Assembly (NCBI GenBank): GCA_963665045.2 | Contig: CAXXJQ010000003.1 | Location: 62,001 to 126,000 of the forward strand | From: JAFGRU01 sp016934985 | GTDB taxonomy: Bacteria; Desulfobacterota; Desulfuromonadia; Desulfuromonadales; JAAYDE01 | Direction of reading: 5' to 3' | DNA length: 64,000 nucleotides | Shown: piece by piece, positions 25,138 through 34,039 of the stretch | Layout of the letters: the number at the start of each line of letters is the position of its first letter | Numbering within the stretch: position 1 is the first letter of the stretch | Notes under the pieces: generated by a model | Databases searched by the model: none | Seen by the model: only the letters and a program-made list of their open reading frames with translations | What the model was told of the DNA's origin: nothing | Position numbers and translations under genes: made by a program

Positions 25138-26214
25138 GTGCTTTATCATCTTCTGTACCCATTGCATTCTGAATTTTCCGGATTTTATGTTTTCCGGTAC
25201 ATAACCTTTCGGGCGATCTACGCCACGATCACGGCTTTGATCATCTCCTTTATTATCGGTCCCTGGTTGATCAACAAGCTGTCGAACCTGCAGATCGGCG
25301 AATGCATCAGGGAATTTGGTCCCGAATCGCATTTCAAAAAAGCCGGCACCCCGACTATGGGCGGCACCCTTATTCTTCTCGCCGTGGTCATCCCGACCCT
25401 GCTGTGGGTCGACCTGCGTAACGTCTACATCTGGATAACTCTTTTGACCACGGTCGGTTTCGGCGCCGTCGGTTTTGCCGACGACTGGCGGAAAATCAAG
25501 AACAAAACCAGCGATGGCCTTTCGGCACGGGCAAAGATGCTATGGCTCAGCGGTATTTCCCTGATCGCAGCCCTGATCCTTTATAACTACACCTCTTTTG
25601 AAACGACCCTGGTTTTTCCGTTTTTTAAAAACCTGCGCCCGGAACTGGGGCTCTTTTTTATCCCTTTTGTCGTTTTCGTGATTGTCGGAGCGGGCAATGC
25701 CGTCAACCTCACCGACGGCCTTGACGGGCTGGCCATAGGCCCGAGCATTATCGCTGCGGGTACCTACCTGCTGTTTGCCTATCTGGCGGGCAACGCCCGC
25801 CTGGCGGAGTATCTTCAGATCAGCAGTGTCCAAGGGGCCGGGGAGTTGGCCATATTCTGCGGTGCCATGATCGGCGCCGGACTCGGGTTCCTGTGGTTCA
25901 ACACCTATCCGGCCCAGGTGTTCATGGGTGACGTGGGGAGCCTGGCTCTTGGCGGCGCCCTCGGCACCGTGGCGGTGATCACCAAGCATGAACTGGTGCT
26001 GGTGATTGTCGGCGGAATTTTCGTACTTGAAACCCTGTCGGTCATTTTTCAGGTCGCCTCCTATCGCCTTTTGGGCAAGCGGATTTTCAGGATGGCGCCT
26101 ATTCATCACCATTTTGAGTTGAAAGGCTGGCCGGAGCCGAAGATCATCGTCCGTTTCTGGATTATCAGCATCATTCTGGCCCTGGTGGCCCTGTCGACCC
26201 TGAAGCTGAGGTGA
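25138..26214 (+). CDS. mraY: Phospho-MurNAc-pentapeptide transferase MraY
   Basis: A 358-residue integral membrane protein with about ten hydrophobic spans. The catalytic motifs are GFADDWRKIKNKTSDGL, NAVNLTDGLDGLAIG and MGDVGSLALGGALG, with HHHFELKGWPEPKI near the end. It transfers phospho-MurNAc-pentapeptide to undecaprenyl phosphate, forming lipid I. It starts with GTG, ten bases after murF. Confidence 0.96.
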   Translation: MLYHLLYPLHSEFSGFYVFRYITFRAIYATITALIISFIIGPWLINKLSNLQIGECIREFGPESHFKKAGTPTMGGTLILLAVVIPTLLWVDLRNVYIWITLLTTVGFGAVGFADDWRKIKNKTSDGLSARAKMLWLSGISLIAALILYNYTSFETTLVFPFFKNLRPELGLFFIPFVVFVIVGAGNAVNLTDGLDGLAIGPSIIAAGTYLLFAYLAGNARLAEYLQISSVQGAGELAIFCGAMIGAGLGFLWFNTYPAQVFMGDVGSLALGGALGTVAVITKHELVLVIVGGIFVLETLSVIFQVASYRLLGKRIFRMAPIHHHFELKGWPEPKIIVRFWIISIILALVALSTLKLR

Positions 26215-26215
26215 C

Positions 26216-27595
26216 ATGAAACTCGAACTCGCAGGAAAAACGGTGGTTGTCGTAGGAGCGGGCTGCACGGGCTTTGCCCTGAGCCGCTATCTGCGTGGCC
26301 GTTTTGCCGAAGTGATTCTCTCCGACCGTAACCCGGCAGACAAGATCGAGGGGCTCGCCACCCTGACCGATCTCGGTGTCAGGCTTGACCTCGGCGGCCA
26401 TACGCAGGAGATCTTTGAAAGCGCCGACCTGGTTGTTGTCAGCCCCGGCGTGCCTTCTAATATCCCCTGCCTGGAAGGGGCCCTGGCCAAAGGCGTACCG
26501 GTGATGGGTGAAATCGAACTGGCTTTCCAGGAACTTAACGTGCCCATGGTGGCTATTACCGGCACCAACGGCAAGTCGACCACCACCTCTCTCGTTGGCG
26601 AAGCTTTCAAAGCCTGGGGCAAGCGGACCTTTGTCGGGGGCAACCTTGGAACTCCTCTTATCGAAGCTGTGGAAATAGGCCAGTGGGAGTGGGCCGTTGT
26701 CGAGGTTTCCTCGTTCCAGCTGGAGGTAATTCAGGCTTTCCGGCCCCGCTATGCCGTTCTGCTGAATATTTCCGAGGATCATCTCGACCGTTATCCGGGC
26801 ATGGACGAGTATGTGGCTGCCAAAGCCAATCTTTTTGTCAACATGAACGGCGAGGATACGGCGATTCTCAATGCCGATGACGACCGGGTTATGGCTGTGG
26901 CCGACCCCATCCGCGCCCGCAAGGTCTACTTTTCCTCCCGCCGGGAACTCGACGAGGGGATGTTCCTGGCCGACGACAGCCTTGTCTGGCGAAATGGTAC
27001 AGCGGAGGAAAGATTTCCCGTTGCCGAACTTAAGCTCAAAGGCCTCCACAACCTGGAAAACGTCATGGCAGCCCTGGTTCCGGCGCTTCTGGAAGGCTGC
27101 CCGTCCCGAATCGCCTGGCAGGCGGTTTGCGACTTCCCCGGTCTCGAGCATCGCATGAAGCTGGTGCGGCAGTTAAACGGTGTCAACTGGTACAACGACT
27201 CAAAAGGTACCAACGTCGGCAGCGTGGTCAAGAGCCTGGCCGGTCTGTCTTCGCCCGTGACTTTAATCGCCGGCGGCAAGGACAAAGGGGGTGACTACGC
27301 TCCTCTGCAGGAACTGGTCAAGGAGAAGGTGACCCATCTGCTCCTGATCGGCCAGGCCGCCGAACGCATGCGGGAGGTGTTGGGAGACCTTGCCGACACC
27401 CGTATCCTGGCCTCTTTGGAAGAAGCTGTGCAAAGTGCTCATGCCCTCACGGCTTCGGGCGGCTCGGTGCTTCTTTCACCGGCCTGCTCCAGCTTCGACA
27501 TGTTCAGCAATTTTGAAGAGCGGGGACGGATTTTTTCACAACTGGTCCTGGACCTTCCGGATGAAGCCAACGTGGTGAATCATGGAACTTCGTAG
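26216..27595 (+). CDS. murD: UDP-MurNAc-L-alanine:D-glutamate ligase MurD
   Basis: A 459-residue Mur ligase. The N-terminal nucleotide-binding fold is KTVVVVGAGCTGFALSRYL. The ATP loop is AITGTNGKSTTTSLVG (about 111-126), and WYNDSKGTNVGSVVKSLAG and LLSPACSSFDMFSNFEERG are MurD-typical. It adds D-glutamate to UDP-MurNAc-L-alanine. The end overlaps ftsW by 14 bases. Confidence 0.96.
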   Translation: MKLELAGKTVVVVGAGCTGFALSRYLRGRFAEVILSDRNPADKIEGLATLTDLGVRLDLGGHTQEIFESADLVVVSPGVPSNIPCLEGALAKGVPVMGEIELAFQELNVPMVAITGTNGKSTTTSLVGEAFKAWGKRTFVGGNLGTPLIEAVEIGQWEWAVVEVSSFQLEVIQAFRPRYAVLLNISEDHLDRYPGMDEYVAAKANLFVNMNGEDTAILNADDDRVMAVADPIRARKVYFSSRRELDEGMFLADDSLVWRNGTAEERFPVAELKLKGLHNLENVMAALVPALLEGCPSRIAWQAVCDFPGLEHRMKLVRQLNGVNWYNDSKGTNVGSVVKSLAGLSSPVTLIAGGKDKGGDYAPLQELVKEKVTHLLLIGQAAERMREVLGDLADTRILASLEEAVQSAHALTASGGSVLLSPACSSFDMFSNFEERGRIFSQLVLDLPDEANVVNHGTS

Positions 27596-28688
27596 AAATT
27601 TCGACATAAGCGTTCTGCTTCTGGCCGTGGTTCTGAGCTGTCTGGGCGTGATCATGGTCTATTCCGCTTCCGCGGTGGTGGCGGGCGAACGTTTTGCCGA
27701 CGGTTTCCACTTCCTCAAAAGGCAGGGCCTGTTCCTGGCTGTCGGTTTTATCCTCATGGGCATTGCCATGTTCTTCGACTACCGCCACTTGCGTAAAACC
27801 GCTATCCCCATGCTGATCCTCAGTCTCGGGCTGCTGGTCCTGATTCTCTTCCCCGGCATGGGCCGGGAGGTCAACGGTGCGGTGCGCTGGTTCCGCCTTG
27901 GCGGCATTTCCTTTCAGCCTTCGGAGCTGGCCAAGCTGGCCCTGGTCATCTACATGGCTCATTCCTTGACCAAAAAGAAGCAGAAGATCAAGAGTTTCAG
28001 GATGGGTTTTCTTCCCTATATGCTGGTTATGGCGACCATGCTGCTGCTCATTCTCATGGAGCCTGATCTGGGAAGCGGAATGGTTCTCGCGGCTGTAGGG
28101 CTCCTCATCATGATTATTGCCGGGGTCAAACTCCGCTATCTGTTTTCCGTCGTTCTCATGATGGTTCCATTCCTCTATTTCGCCATCATGAACGTCCCTT
28201 ACAGGAGGGAGCGCATTCTCGCGTTCCTCAATCCCTGGAAAGCGCCGGACAGCTACGGCTACCAGATCATCCAGAGCCAGATCGCATTCGAGGCCGGCGG
28301 TCTTTGGGGGCAGGGCCTTGGCGAGGGCAAGCAGAAGCTTTTTTATCTGCCCGAAGCGCACACTGATTTTGTCTTTTCCGTGGTTGGTGAAGAACTTGGC
28401 TTTATCGGCGTTCTGGTGGTGATCAGCATGTTTCTGCTTCTCATCATTCAAGGTTTTCGCATCGCTCTTAACACGGAGGACCCTTTCGGTCGTTACCTGG
28501 CTTTCGGCCTCACCGTGCTTCTTGGCCTGGAGGCGTTTCTCAATGTCGCCGTGGTGCTGGGTCTGCTGCCCCCCAAAGGGATGGCCCTGCCGTTCCTTTC
28601 ATACGGCGGGTCGAATCTGGTTTGCAGTCTGGTGGCGGTGGGGATTCTGCTGAGCATCTCCAGCCGCAATGCCGAGGCGGCAAAATGA
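27582..28688 (+). CDS. ftsW: SEDS peptidoglycan glycosyltransferase FtsW
   Basis: A 368-residue membrane protein of the SEDS family with about ten spans. Conserved parts are MVYSASAV, GGISFQPSELAKLALVIYMA, EPDLGSGMVLA, and LPEAHTDFVFSVVGEELGFI, which holds the catalytic Asp region. It polymerises lipid II into septal glycan strands together with FtsI. It overlaps murD at its start and murG at its stop (ATGA). Confidence 0.95.
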   Translation: MELRRNFDISVLLLAVVLSCLGVIMVYSASAVVAGERFADGFHFLKRQGLFLAVGFILMGIAMFFDYRHLRKTAIPMLILSLGLLVLILFPGMGREVNGAVRWFRLGGISFQPSELAKLALVIYMAHSLTKKKQKIKSFRMGFLPYMLVMATMLLLILMEPDLGSGMVLAAVGLLIMIIAGVKLRYLFSVVLMMVPFLYFAIMNVPYRRERILAFLNPWKAPDSYGYQIIQSQIAFEAGGLWGQGLGEGKQKLFYLPEAHTDFVFSVVGEELGFIGVLVVISMFLLLIIQGFRIALNTEDPFGRYLAFGLTVLLGLEAFLNVAVVLGLLPPKGMALPFLSYGGSNLVCSLVAVGILLSISSRNAEAAK

Positions 28689-29764
28689 GGCTGCTTCTGG
28701 CCGGCGGGGGAACCGGCGGGCATCTCTTCCCGGCCGTGGCTCTGGCCGAGGAACTGAAAGATGAAGAGCCGGATGCCGAGATTCTGTTTGTTGGTACGGA
28801 GCGGGGGATCGAGTCGCGGGTTCTCCCCGAACTTGGATTCCCCCTGGAGCATATACGCATCGAGGGTTTTGTCGGCAAAAGTGCCGTTAAGAAGCTGGGG
28901 TTTTTTCTGATGTTGGTTCGCAGTGTCGTTCAGTCCCTGAGGATTCTCAAACGCTTCCGTCCCGAAGTGGTTGTGGGGGTCGGCGGTTATGCCTCGGCGC
29001 CGGTTCTGCTGGCGGCGCGACTCAAGGGGACGGCGACCCTGATTCATGAACAGAACGCCATCCCCGGTTTGGCCAACCGCATGTTGGGCCGCCTGGCACA
29101 GCGTGTCTGTCTCTCCTTCGCGGATACGCAGGGATTCTTTCCGGCGGCAAAAACGCTGGTTACCGGCAACCCTCTTCGAAAAGGCATTGCAGATTGCCCG
29201 CCTCCCGAAGGTGATCCCGTGCTTTTGGTTTTTGGCGGCAGCCAGGGGGCCGAGGCCATCAACCAGGCCATGATCAAGGCTCTCCCTTTTCTCAATGAGT
29301 GGAAGGACAGACTCGAAATTATCCACCAGACCGGTGTGCAGGATGAAAAAAAGGTGCGGCTGGCCTATCAGGCCGCCGGCTGGAACAAGTTCCGGGTGGC
29401 CTCCTTTATTACGGATATGGGTGCGGTTTACGCCACGGCCCATCTGGTTGTCTGCCGGGCCGGCGCTACGACTATTGCGGAACTCTGCGGCTGTGGCCGG
29501 GCCGCGCTTCTCGTCCCTTTCCCTCATGCGGCCGGGGACCATCAGACCCGCAACGCCGAGGCTCTGGAAAGTCGCGGAGCAGCCCTGCTATTGAAACAAG
29601 AGGATCTGACTCCGGAAAAACTGGCAGGGGAAATCGTGGATTTGCTGAATAATCCGCAGCGTCTCAACTCCATGGCCGGGGCCATGCGTGGCCTCGGCAA
29701 ACCGGAGGCCGCCCGCAGCATTCTCCGGGAATGCCGGTCTTTGGCCGGTGAAAGGGGAAACTGA
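28685..29764 (+). CDS. murG: UDP-GlcNAc:lipid I N-acetylglucosaminyltransferase MurG
   Basis: A 359-residue GT28 protein with the start at MRLLLAGGGTGGHLFPAVAL; the ATG overlaps the ftsW stop, while a longer in-frame start inside ftsW reads as nonsense. A second conserved stretch is LLVFGGSQGAEAINQA, and VCRAGATTIAELCGCGRAAL binds UDP-GlcNAc. It makes lipid II at the inner face of the membrane. Confidence 0.96.
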   Translation: MRLLLAGGGTGGHLFPAVALAEELKDEEPDAEILFVGTERGIESRVLPELGFPLEHIRIEGFVGKSAVKKLGFFLMLVRSVVQSLRILKRFRPEVVVGVGGYASAPVLLAARLKGTATLIHEQNAIPGLANRMLGRLAQRVCLSFADTQGFFPAAKTLVTGNPLRKGIADCPPPEGDPVLLVFGGSQGAEAINQAMIKALPFLNEWKDRLEIIHQTGVQDEKKVRLAYQAAGWNKFRVASFITDMGAVYATAHLVVCRAGATTIAELCGCGRAALLVPFPHAAGDHQTRNAEALESRGAALLLKQEDLTPEKLAGEIVDLLNNPQRLNSMAGAMRGLGKPEAARSILRECRSLAGERGN

Positions 29765-29766
29765 CC

Positions 29767-31140
29767 ATGTATGGAAAGATTCGCAAAATTCATTTTGTCG
29801 GCATCGGCGGCATCGGCATGAGCGGCATCGCCGAAGTCCTGCTCAACCTGGGCTATGAGGTTTCAGGATCGGACCTGAAAGAGACCGAGGTCACTCAGCG
29901 GCTGGCCGACCTTGGCGGCAAGATATCCTTCGGCCACGATGAGAGCAATGTCGGAGACGCGGACGTGGTTGTCACCTCAACGGCGATCCGGGCGGAAAAC
30001 CCCGAGGTCAAGGCCGCCCACAAAAAGCTTATTCCCGTCATCCCCCGCGCTGAAATGCTGGCTGAACTGATGCGCATGAAATACGGCATCGCCGTGGCCG
30101 GCTCCCATGGCAAGACCACGACCACAAGCATGATCGCCACCGTCCTCTCCCACGGTGGCATTGATCCGACGGCGGTTATCGGCGGCAGGCTCGATTCCCT
30201 GGGCTCCAATGCCAAGCTCGGGCAGAGCCAGTTTCTGGTCGCCGAGGCGGACGAATCGGACGGTTCTTTCCTGCAGTTGAGCCCGACCATTGCCGTGGTT
30301 ACCAACATTGACGAGGAACATCTCGATTTTTACAGTGATCTTGACGAAATCAAGAAAAGCTTCATCACCTTCATCAACAAAATCCCATTTTTCGGCCGCG
30401 CTGTACTCTGCCTCGATGATGCCAATGTGCAGTCCCTCATCCCCCAGGTAAAAAAACGCTTTATTACCTATGGATTGAATTTCCAGGCCGACTACTGTGC
30501 CTTCGATATCGAACACCACTTTCTTTCCACCAGCTTCGTTCCCGCTTTCAAGGGGGAACGGCTTGGCAAAGTGACCCTGCGAATGCCGGGCAAGCACAAC
30601 GTGTTGAACGCCCTCGCCACCATCGCCGTGGCCAGGGAACTGGACATGACCTTTGACGATATTCTTGAAGGGCTCAACGGTTTCTGTGGGGTACAGCGCC
30701 GTTTTCAGATCAAATACGAGGATGAGGATGTCATGGTCGTGGACGACTATGCCCATCATCCGACGGAGATCAAGGCCACCCTGACCGCGGCCCGCTCCGG
30801 CTTTGAGAGGCGCATCGTGGTGGTTTTTCAGCCCCACCGTTACTCCCGGACCCAGGCGCTTTTCGACGAATTTGTAACTTCATTTTACAACGCCGATTCA
30901 CTCATTCTCATGGATATCTATGCAGCCAGCGAGGACCCCATCCCCGGCGTCAGCGCCAGGGAACTGGCCGAAGGGATCATTCGTCACGGCCATCGGGATA
31001 TCTGCTACCGCCCCGACCAGGAGGAAGTGGTGGAGCACCTTCTCTCCGAAGTGCAAAAAGGGGACATGGTCATCACCATGGGGGCGGGGAGCGTCTGGCA
31101 GGTCGGCATGGAGTTTATCCGCCGTCGCAAAGGACAATAA
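29767..31140 (+). CDS. murC: UDP-MurNAc:L-alanine ligase MurC
   Basis: A 457-residue Mur ligase with the N-terminal motif HFVGIGGIGMSGIAEVL, the ATP loop AVAGSHGKTTTTSMIATVL (about 109-127) and VDDYAHHPTEIKATL. It attaches L-alanine to UDP-MurNAc, the first ligation step. It begins two bases after murG and ends directly against the murB GTG. Confidence 0.96.
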   Translation: MYGKIRKIHFVGIGGIGMSGIAEVLLNLGYEVSGSDLKETEVTQRLADLGGKISFGHDESNVGDADVVVTSTAIRAENPEVKAAHKKLIPVIPRAEMLAELMRMKYGIAVAGSHGKTTTTSMIATVLSHGGIDPTAVIGGRLDSLGSNAKLGQSQFLVAEADESDGSFLQLSPTIAVVTNIDEEHLDFYSDLDEIKKSFITFINKIPFFGRAVLCLDDANVQSLIPQVKKRFITYGLNFQADYCAFDIEHHFLSTSFVPAFKGERLGKVTLRMPGKHNVLNALATIAVARELDMTFDDILEGLNGFCGVQRRFQIKYEDEDVMVVDDYAHHPTEIKATLTAARSGFERRIVVVFQPHRYSRTQALFDEFVTSFYNADSLILMDIYAASEDPIPGVSARELAEGIIRHGHRDICYRPDQEEVVEHLLSEVQKGDMVITMGAGSVWQVGMEFIRRRKGQ

Positions 31141-32052
31141 GTGGCTGATATTGTAAAAATTTTTGAAAAGCTGCAAGGCTCCTTCAAGGGCGAAATCCTG
31201 AGAAACGAGCCGTTGGCGCGACACACCTCGTGGCAGGTGGGCGGTCCGGCTGATCTTTTTCTGGTGCCTGTGGACAAAGCTGATCTCGCTCTGGCGGTTC
31301 GCCTTTTGGCTGAGGAAGAGTGTCCTTATTTCCCCCTCGGAGCCGGAACCAACCTGCTGGTCAAAGACGGGGGTGTCCGCGGTGCGATTCTCGATCTCAA
31401 CGCCCTCAAGGATCTGGAACTGCTGGAAAACCATAGAGTGCGGGCCGGTTGCGGCCTGGCCATGGCGGACCTGATCCGGGTGGCGGCGGAACATGGCTTG
31501 GGCGGACTCGAATATCTCTACGGCATTCCGGGCACGGTTGGCGGCGCGGTCATCATGAACGCCGGGGCCTTTCACCAGCAATTCGGAGATGTTGTGGTGG
31601 CAGTGGTCTGGATCGATGCCGGAGGCGAGAAGACCTGGACCCGTGACGAGCTTTCCTTCAGCTATCGGACGGCTGGTTTTAACAAAGGGCAGATAGTGGT
31701 CGAGGTGCTTCTCGAGTTTGAAGAGGGAGATCGTCGGGAGCTGGAAAACATTTTGCGCGAACGGAGTGAATATCGGTTGCGCACCCACGATGTCAGTGGC
31801 CCCAACGCCGGTTCAGTGTTCCGCAATCCGCCGGGACAAAACGCCTGGCGGCTGGTCGATGAAGCCGGCATGCGGGGAGCCCGTATCGGAGACGCCCAGG
31901 TATCGGAAAAGCATACCAATTTCATCGTTAACCTGGGCGAGGCCAGAGCAGCCGATATCCTGGCCCTGATTGACAAGGTTCGCCGGGCGGTTGAAGAAAA
32001 AACCGGAATTTTGCTGGAGCCCGAAGTCAAGATTGTGGGTGAGGATGATTGA
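31141..32052 (+). CDS. murB: UDP-N-acetylenolpyruvoylglucosamine reductase MurB
   Basis: A 303-residue flavoprotein of the short type II form. FAD-binding motifs are FPLGAGTNLLVKDGGVRGAI and GLEYLYGIPGTVGGAVIMNA, then LRTHDVSGPNAGSVFRNP with the catalytic serine, and VSEKHTNFIVN. It reduces enolpyruvyl-UDP-GlcNAc to UDP-MurNAc with NADPH. The start is GTG with no gap after murC. A MITE-like element follows before ddl. Confidence 0.95.
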   Translation: MADIVKIFEKLQGSFKGEILRNEPLARHTSWQVGGPADLFLVPVDKADLALAVRLLAEEECPYFPLGAGTNLLVKDGGVRGAILDLNALKDLELLENHRVRAGCGLAMADLIRVAAEHGLGGLEYLYGIPGTVGGAVIMNAGAFHQQFGDVVVAVVWIDAGGEKTWTRDELSFSYRTAGFNKGQIVVEVLLEFEEGDRRELENILRERSEYRLRTHDVSGPNAGSVFRNPPGQNAWRLVDEAGMRGARIGDAQVSEKHTNFIVNLGEARAADILALIDKVRRAVEEKTGILLEPEVKIVGEDD

Positions 32053-32085
32053 CGAAGAGATATGACTGAACTTTAGGCGGTTGGG

Positions 32086-32190
32086 ATGGTTTGGCCCCGC
32101 CCATTCCAAGGACCGCATAAACCCATCCATGGGGCTTAACCGTCGCCATCCTGGCGCCGGATGCCCTTTACATGGGCGCGGCCAAACCAT
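32086..32190. repeat. MITE-like palindromic element inside the dcw operon (copy 1)
   Basis: A 105-base element with 19-base terminal inverted repeats (ATGGTTTGGCCCCGCCCAT at 32,086-32,104 against 32,172-32,190, one mismatch) and internal palindromes such as AACCCATCCATGGGG. An internal block of about 80 bases matches 55,982-56,090 at roughly 70 of 80 positions by eye. It has no coding capacity and lies between murB and ddl. It could fold into a long RNA hairpin in the operon transcript. Confidence 0.7.
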
Positions 32191-32223
32191 TGAGTCGCAA
32201 AAGTTTTAAACGTCAGGGAATAA

Positions 32224-33177
32224 ATGAATCGGGAAGAGTTGAAAAATAAAAAAATTGCCGTGCTGCTGGGCGGCTGCTCCGCCGAAAGGGAGATTTCCCT
32301 GAAAACGGGGCGGGCAGTTCTCGCGGCTCTCCAGGAACAGGGCCTCTCCGCCCTCGCCCTGGATGCGGATACAGCGCTTCCCGAGCGTCTTGTGCAAGAG
32401 AAGGTCGAGGTCGTATTCATCGCCCTGCACGGGCGCTATGGTGAAGACGGGGCGATCCAGGGATTGCTCGAGCTGCTCAGAATTCCCTACACCGGCAGCG
32501 GGGTGCTGGCCTCGAGCCTGGCCATGGATAAATGGATGGCAAAAAAGATTTTTGCCTTTCACGGCATACCGACGCCCCAGGGCTGGATTTTTCAGCCGGG
32601 CGACAATGCGGCTGCATTGCGGGAAAGCCTGCAGGGCTGCTATCCGCTGGTGGTAAAGCCCAACCAGGAGGGTTCGACCCTGGGCGTGGCCATCATCCGA
32701 AAAGAAGGGGAGCTTGAGGCAGCTGTTGAGGATGCCCTGCGTTACGACAGCCGGGTTCTGATTGAAAAATTCATTTCCGGCAAGGAACTCACGGTCAGCG
32801 TCTTCAACGGTCAGGCCCTCCCGGTTCTGGAAATCAGGCCGAAAAGCGGTTTTTATGATTTTCAGGCCAAGTACACCTCGGGACAGACCGAGTATCTTCT
32901 GCCGGCGCCCATCGATGAAAAGCTCAGCCGCGACATTCAGGACCTTTCGGTTCAGGCTTACAACGCTCTCCAGTGCGAGGGCGCGGCCCGGGTCGATTTT
33001 ATGCTGGAGGATGCAACGCCCTATTGCCTGGAGATCAATACCGTTCCCGGCATGACGGCGACAAGTCTGCTGCCCAAGGCCGCCGCCCACGCGGGCATCC
33101 CCTTCGCCGAGTTGGTGGTGCGCATGCTGGAGGGGGCGTCCCTCAAAACCGGACAAGATTATCGGAGCAAGAATTAA
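32224..33177 (+). CDS. ddl: D-alanine:D-alanine ligase
   Basis: A 317-residue ATP-grasp protein. Visible motifs are VLLGGCSAEREISLKTGRAV, ALHGRYGEDGAIQGLLELL, VVKPNQEGSTLGVAII and YCLEINTVPGMTATSLLPK. It makes the D-Ala-D-Ala used by MurF. The TAA stop shares its last base with the ftsQ ATG. The 172-base gap to murB, filled by a repeat element, is the largest gap inside this dcw cluster. Confidence 0.95.
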   Translation: MNREELKNKKIAVLLGGCSAEREISLKTGRAVLAALQEQGLSALALDADTALPERLVQEKVEVVFIALHGRYGEDGAIQGLLELLRIPYTGSGVLASSLAMDKWMAKKIFAFHGIPTPQGWIFQPGDNAAALRESLQGCYPLVVKPNQEGSTLGVAIIRKEGELEAAVEDALRYDSRVLIEKFISGKELTVSVFNGQALPVLEIRPKSGFYDFQAKYTSGQTEYLLPAPIDEKLSRDIQDLSVQAYNALQCEGAARVDFMLEDATPYCLEINTVPGMTATSLLPKAAAHAGIPFAELVVRMLEGASLKTGQDYRSKN

Positions 33178-34010
33178 TGCGCGACGCGTCTTTTTCCAAA
33201 CCGGTTAAAAAGCAATCGAATCGCCGGAAGAAAAGAAAATCGGTTTTTTCCTGGAAAGCGGGGGTTCGTTTTGGCTTGGCCATAGTCGCCTATCTGGTGT
33301 CTTTCGCAGTTGTTGGGAGCGGTGTCTTTTTCGGTGGCAAGGAAATAATGAAGTCGGAAATTTTCTGCCTGGAAAACATTCATATCGAGAATAACCGGCG
33401 CCTGGCCGGGGAACAGTTGCTTGCCCTTGGCGAGGTCATGCCCGGCATGAACCTTTTTGAGATTGATCCCGACGAGGTCGGCTTGCGCATCGAGCAGCTT
33501 CCCTGGGTGCGCTCGGCGCGGGTCGAACGCCAGTTCCCCCACGATCTGCGTATCCACATCGAAGAAAGGACGGCCAAGGCCATCGTCAAGCTCGATCATT
33601 TTTACTATGTCGATAGTTTTGGTGAGCTGTTCAAGGTTCTGGAGGCCGGTGACAGTCTTGACTACCCGGTTATCAGCGGCATCGAACGGAGCCGTTTTCT
33701 CAGCGACCCCGAGAATTCGAAACGGTTGTTGATGAAGGCCCTTGAACTGCTGCAGGCCATGGAAGGGCGGGACAGTTTCGGTCCCGGCGACGTTTCCGAG
33801 ATTCATGTCGGCGAACAGGACGGTATCTATGTGTTCTCCTGTCCCGGAGGCATCCCGATCCGCTTCGGCAAGGACGATTTTGCCGGCAAGCTCGACCGTT
33901 TGGAAAAGGTTTATCCGCAGATCAAACCGCGGCTTTCATATTTGAAACATGTTGATTTGAATGTACTCGACCGGGTCGTTGTCAAGTTCGATCCGCGGCG
34001 TATGCGTTAG
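33177..34010 (+). CDS. ftsQ: Cell division protein FtsQ
   Basis: A 277-residue protein with the start taken at MRDASFSKPVKK, overlapping the ddl stop by one base; a longer in-frame start inside ddl gives a compositionally odd leader. It has a basic cytoplasmic tail, one membrane span (FGLAIVAYLVSFAVVGSGVF) and a POTRA domain (IFCLENIHIENNRRLAGEQL, DEVGLRIEQLPWVRSARVER). The FtsQ beta domain follows. It recruits FtsL-FtsB in the divisome. Confidence 0.92.
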   Translation: MRDASFSKPVKKQSNRRKKRKSVFSWKAGVRFGLAIVAYLVSFAVVGSGVFFGGKEIMKSEIFCLENIHIENNRRLAGEQLLALGEVMPGMNLFEIDPDEVGLRIEQLPWVRSARVERQFPHDLRIHIEERTAKAIVKLDHFYYVDSFGELFKVLEAGDSLDYPVISGIERSRFLSDPENSKRLLMKALELLQAMEGRDSFGPGDVSEIHVGEQDGIYVFSCPGGIPIRFGKDDFAGKLDRLEKVYPQIKPRLSYLKHVDLNVLDRVVVKFDPRRMR

Positions 34011-34039
34011 TTGTTTAGCACAAGGGGGGAGGAAGGAAC

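Noticed and set aside
24166..25332. Minus-strand open frame opposite murF/mraY
   Set aside because: The Mur ligase and MraY motifs are on the plus strand; the antisense frame has no recognisable feature.
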